NCBI GenBank assembly: GCA_035542475.1
Contig: DATKLL010000130.1
Span: 1 to 5,114, forward strand
Source: DATKLL01 sp035542475
GTDB taxonomy: Bacteria; Desulfobacterota; Syntrophia; Syntrophales; UBA2185
Length of the DNA: 5,114 bases
Direction: 5' to 3'
In this document: positions 5,089 through 5,114 of the stretch, piece by piece
How positions within the stretch are numbered: the stretch's first letter is position 1
How the letters are laid out: each line of letters starts with the position of its first letter
Program-made: the position numbers and the translations under genes
Notes under the pieces: model-generated
Database searches by the model: none
What the model saw: only the letters and a program-made list of their open reading frames with translations
What the model was told of the DNA's origin: nothing

Positions 5089-5114
5089 TATAATCGGGTG
5101 GCACCTCTTACCTA

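Noticed and set aside
5076..5094. Plus-strand TTGACA (5076-5081) and TATAAT (5089-5094)
   Set aside because: The spacing is only 7 bases, far from the 16-18 needed, and no gene follows on that strand within the window. Also TGGCAC at 5099 lacks the GC element of a sigma-54 site.
1..5114. CRISPR array, insertion sequence ends or transposase
   Set aside because: There are no regularly spaced repeats, no terminal inverted repeats flanking a frame, and no transposase motif on either strand. The only long repeat is the glgC 5' duplication.

Overview
This is a gene-sparse, partly decayed bacterial window. All recognisable intact genes lie on the minus strand. The content is glycogen synthesis (ADP-glucose pyrophosphorylase), a PPDK/PEP-synthase regulatory protein, a lone receiver domain, two small exported cysteine-rich proteins and a broken rubrerythrin-like gene. 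This would suit an anaerobic or microaerophilic Gram-negative bacterium, perhaps of the Desulfobacterota/deltaproteobacterial type. That placement is inference from gene content only; no rRNA or other marker gene is present.

Left part (1-2600, minus strand, transcribed right to left). The order is glgC (2572-1359, frame broken near 2153), a single-domain response regulator (1233-841), a copy of the first ~68 codons of glgC (779-570), and a PpsR/PDRP1-family regulator (573 to the window edge). The glgC fragment is about 87% identical in DNA to the 5' end of the complete glgC and has lost the catalytic GxGxR arginine. It has a strong Shine-Dalgarno sequence, and its stop codon overlaps the regulator's ATG as ATGA. 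The regulator has no Shine-Dalgarno of its own, so the gene scrap may survive as a translated leader that couples the regulator to upstream translation.

Middle (2600-4020). This is mostly decayed or non-coding DNA. There is a weak 81-codon minus-strand frame with STAS-like character just upstream of glgC, and a 61-codon orphan frame. On the plus strand lies a clear rubrerythrin-like ferritin-fold remnant (3332-3514). Two of its glutamate positions are now TAA, one of them the ExxH iron ligand. About 3515-4026 holds nothing recognisable apart from an orphan Shine-Dalgarno sequence in front of an ACG codon.

Right part (4020-5114, minus strand). There are two adjacent small genes with signal peptides. 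The first (5014-4592) carries two perfectly spaced four-cysteine repeats of the GLG1/Cys_rich_FGFR type. The second (4538-4224) has six cysteines and was not recognised. A third cysteine-containing open frame (4227-4027) follows without a clear start. The first two look like an operon for disulfide-bonded envelope proteins.
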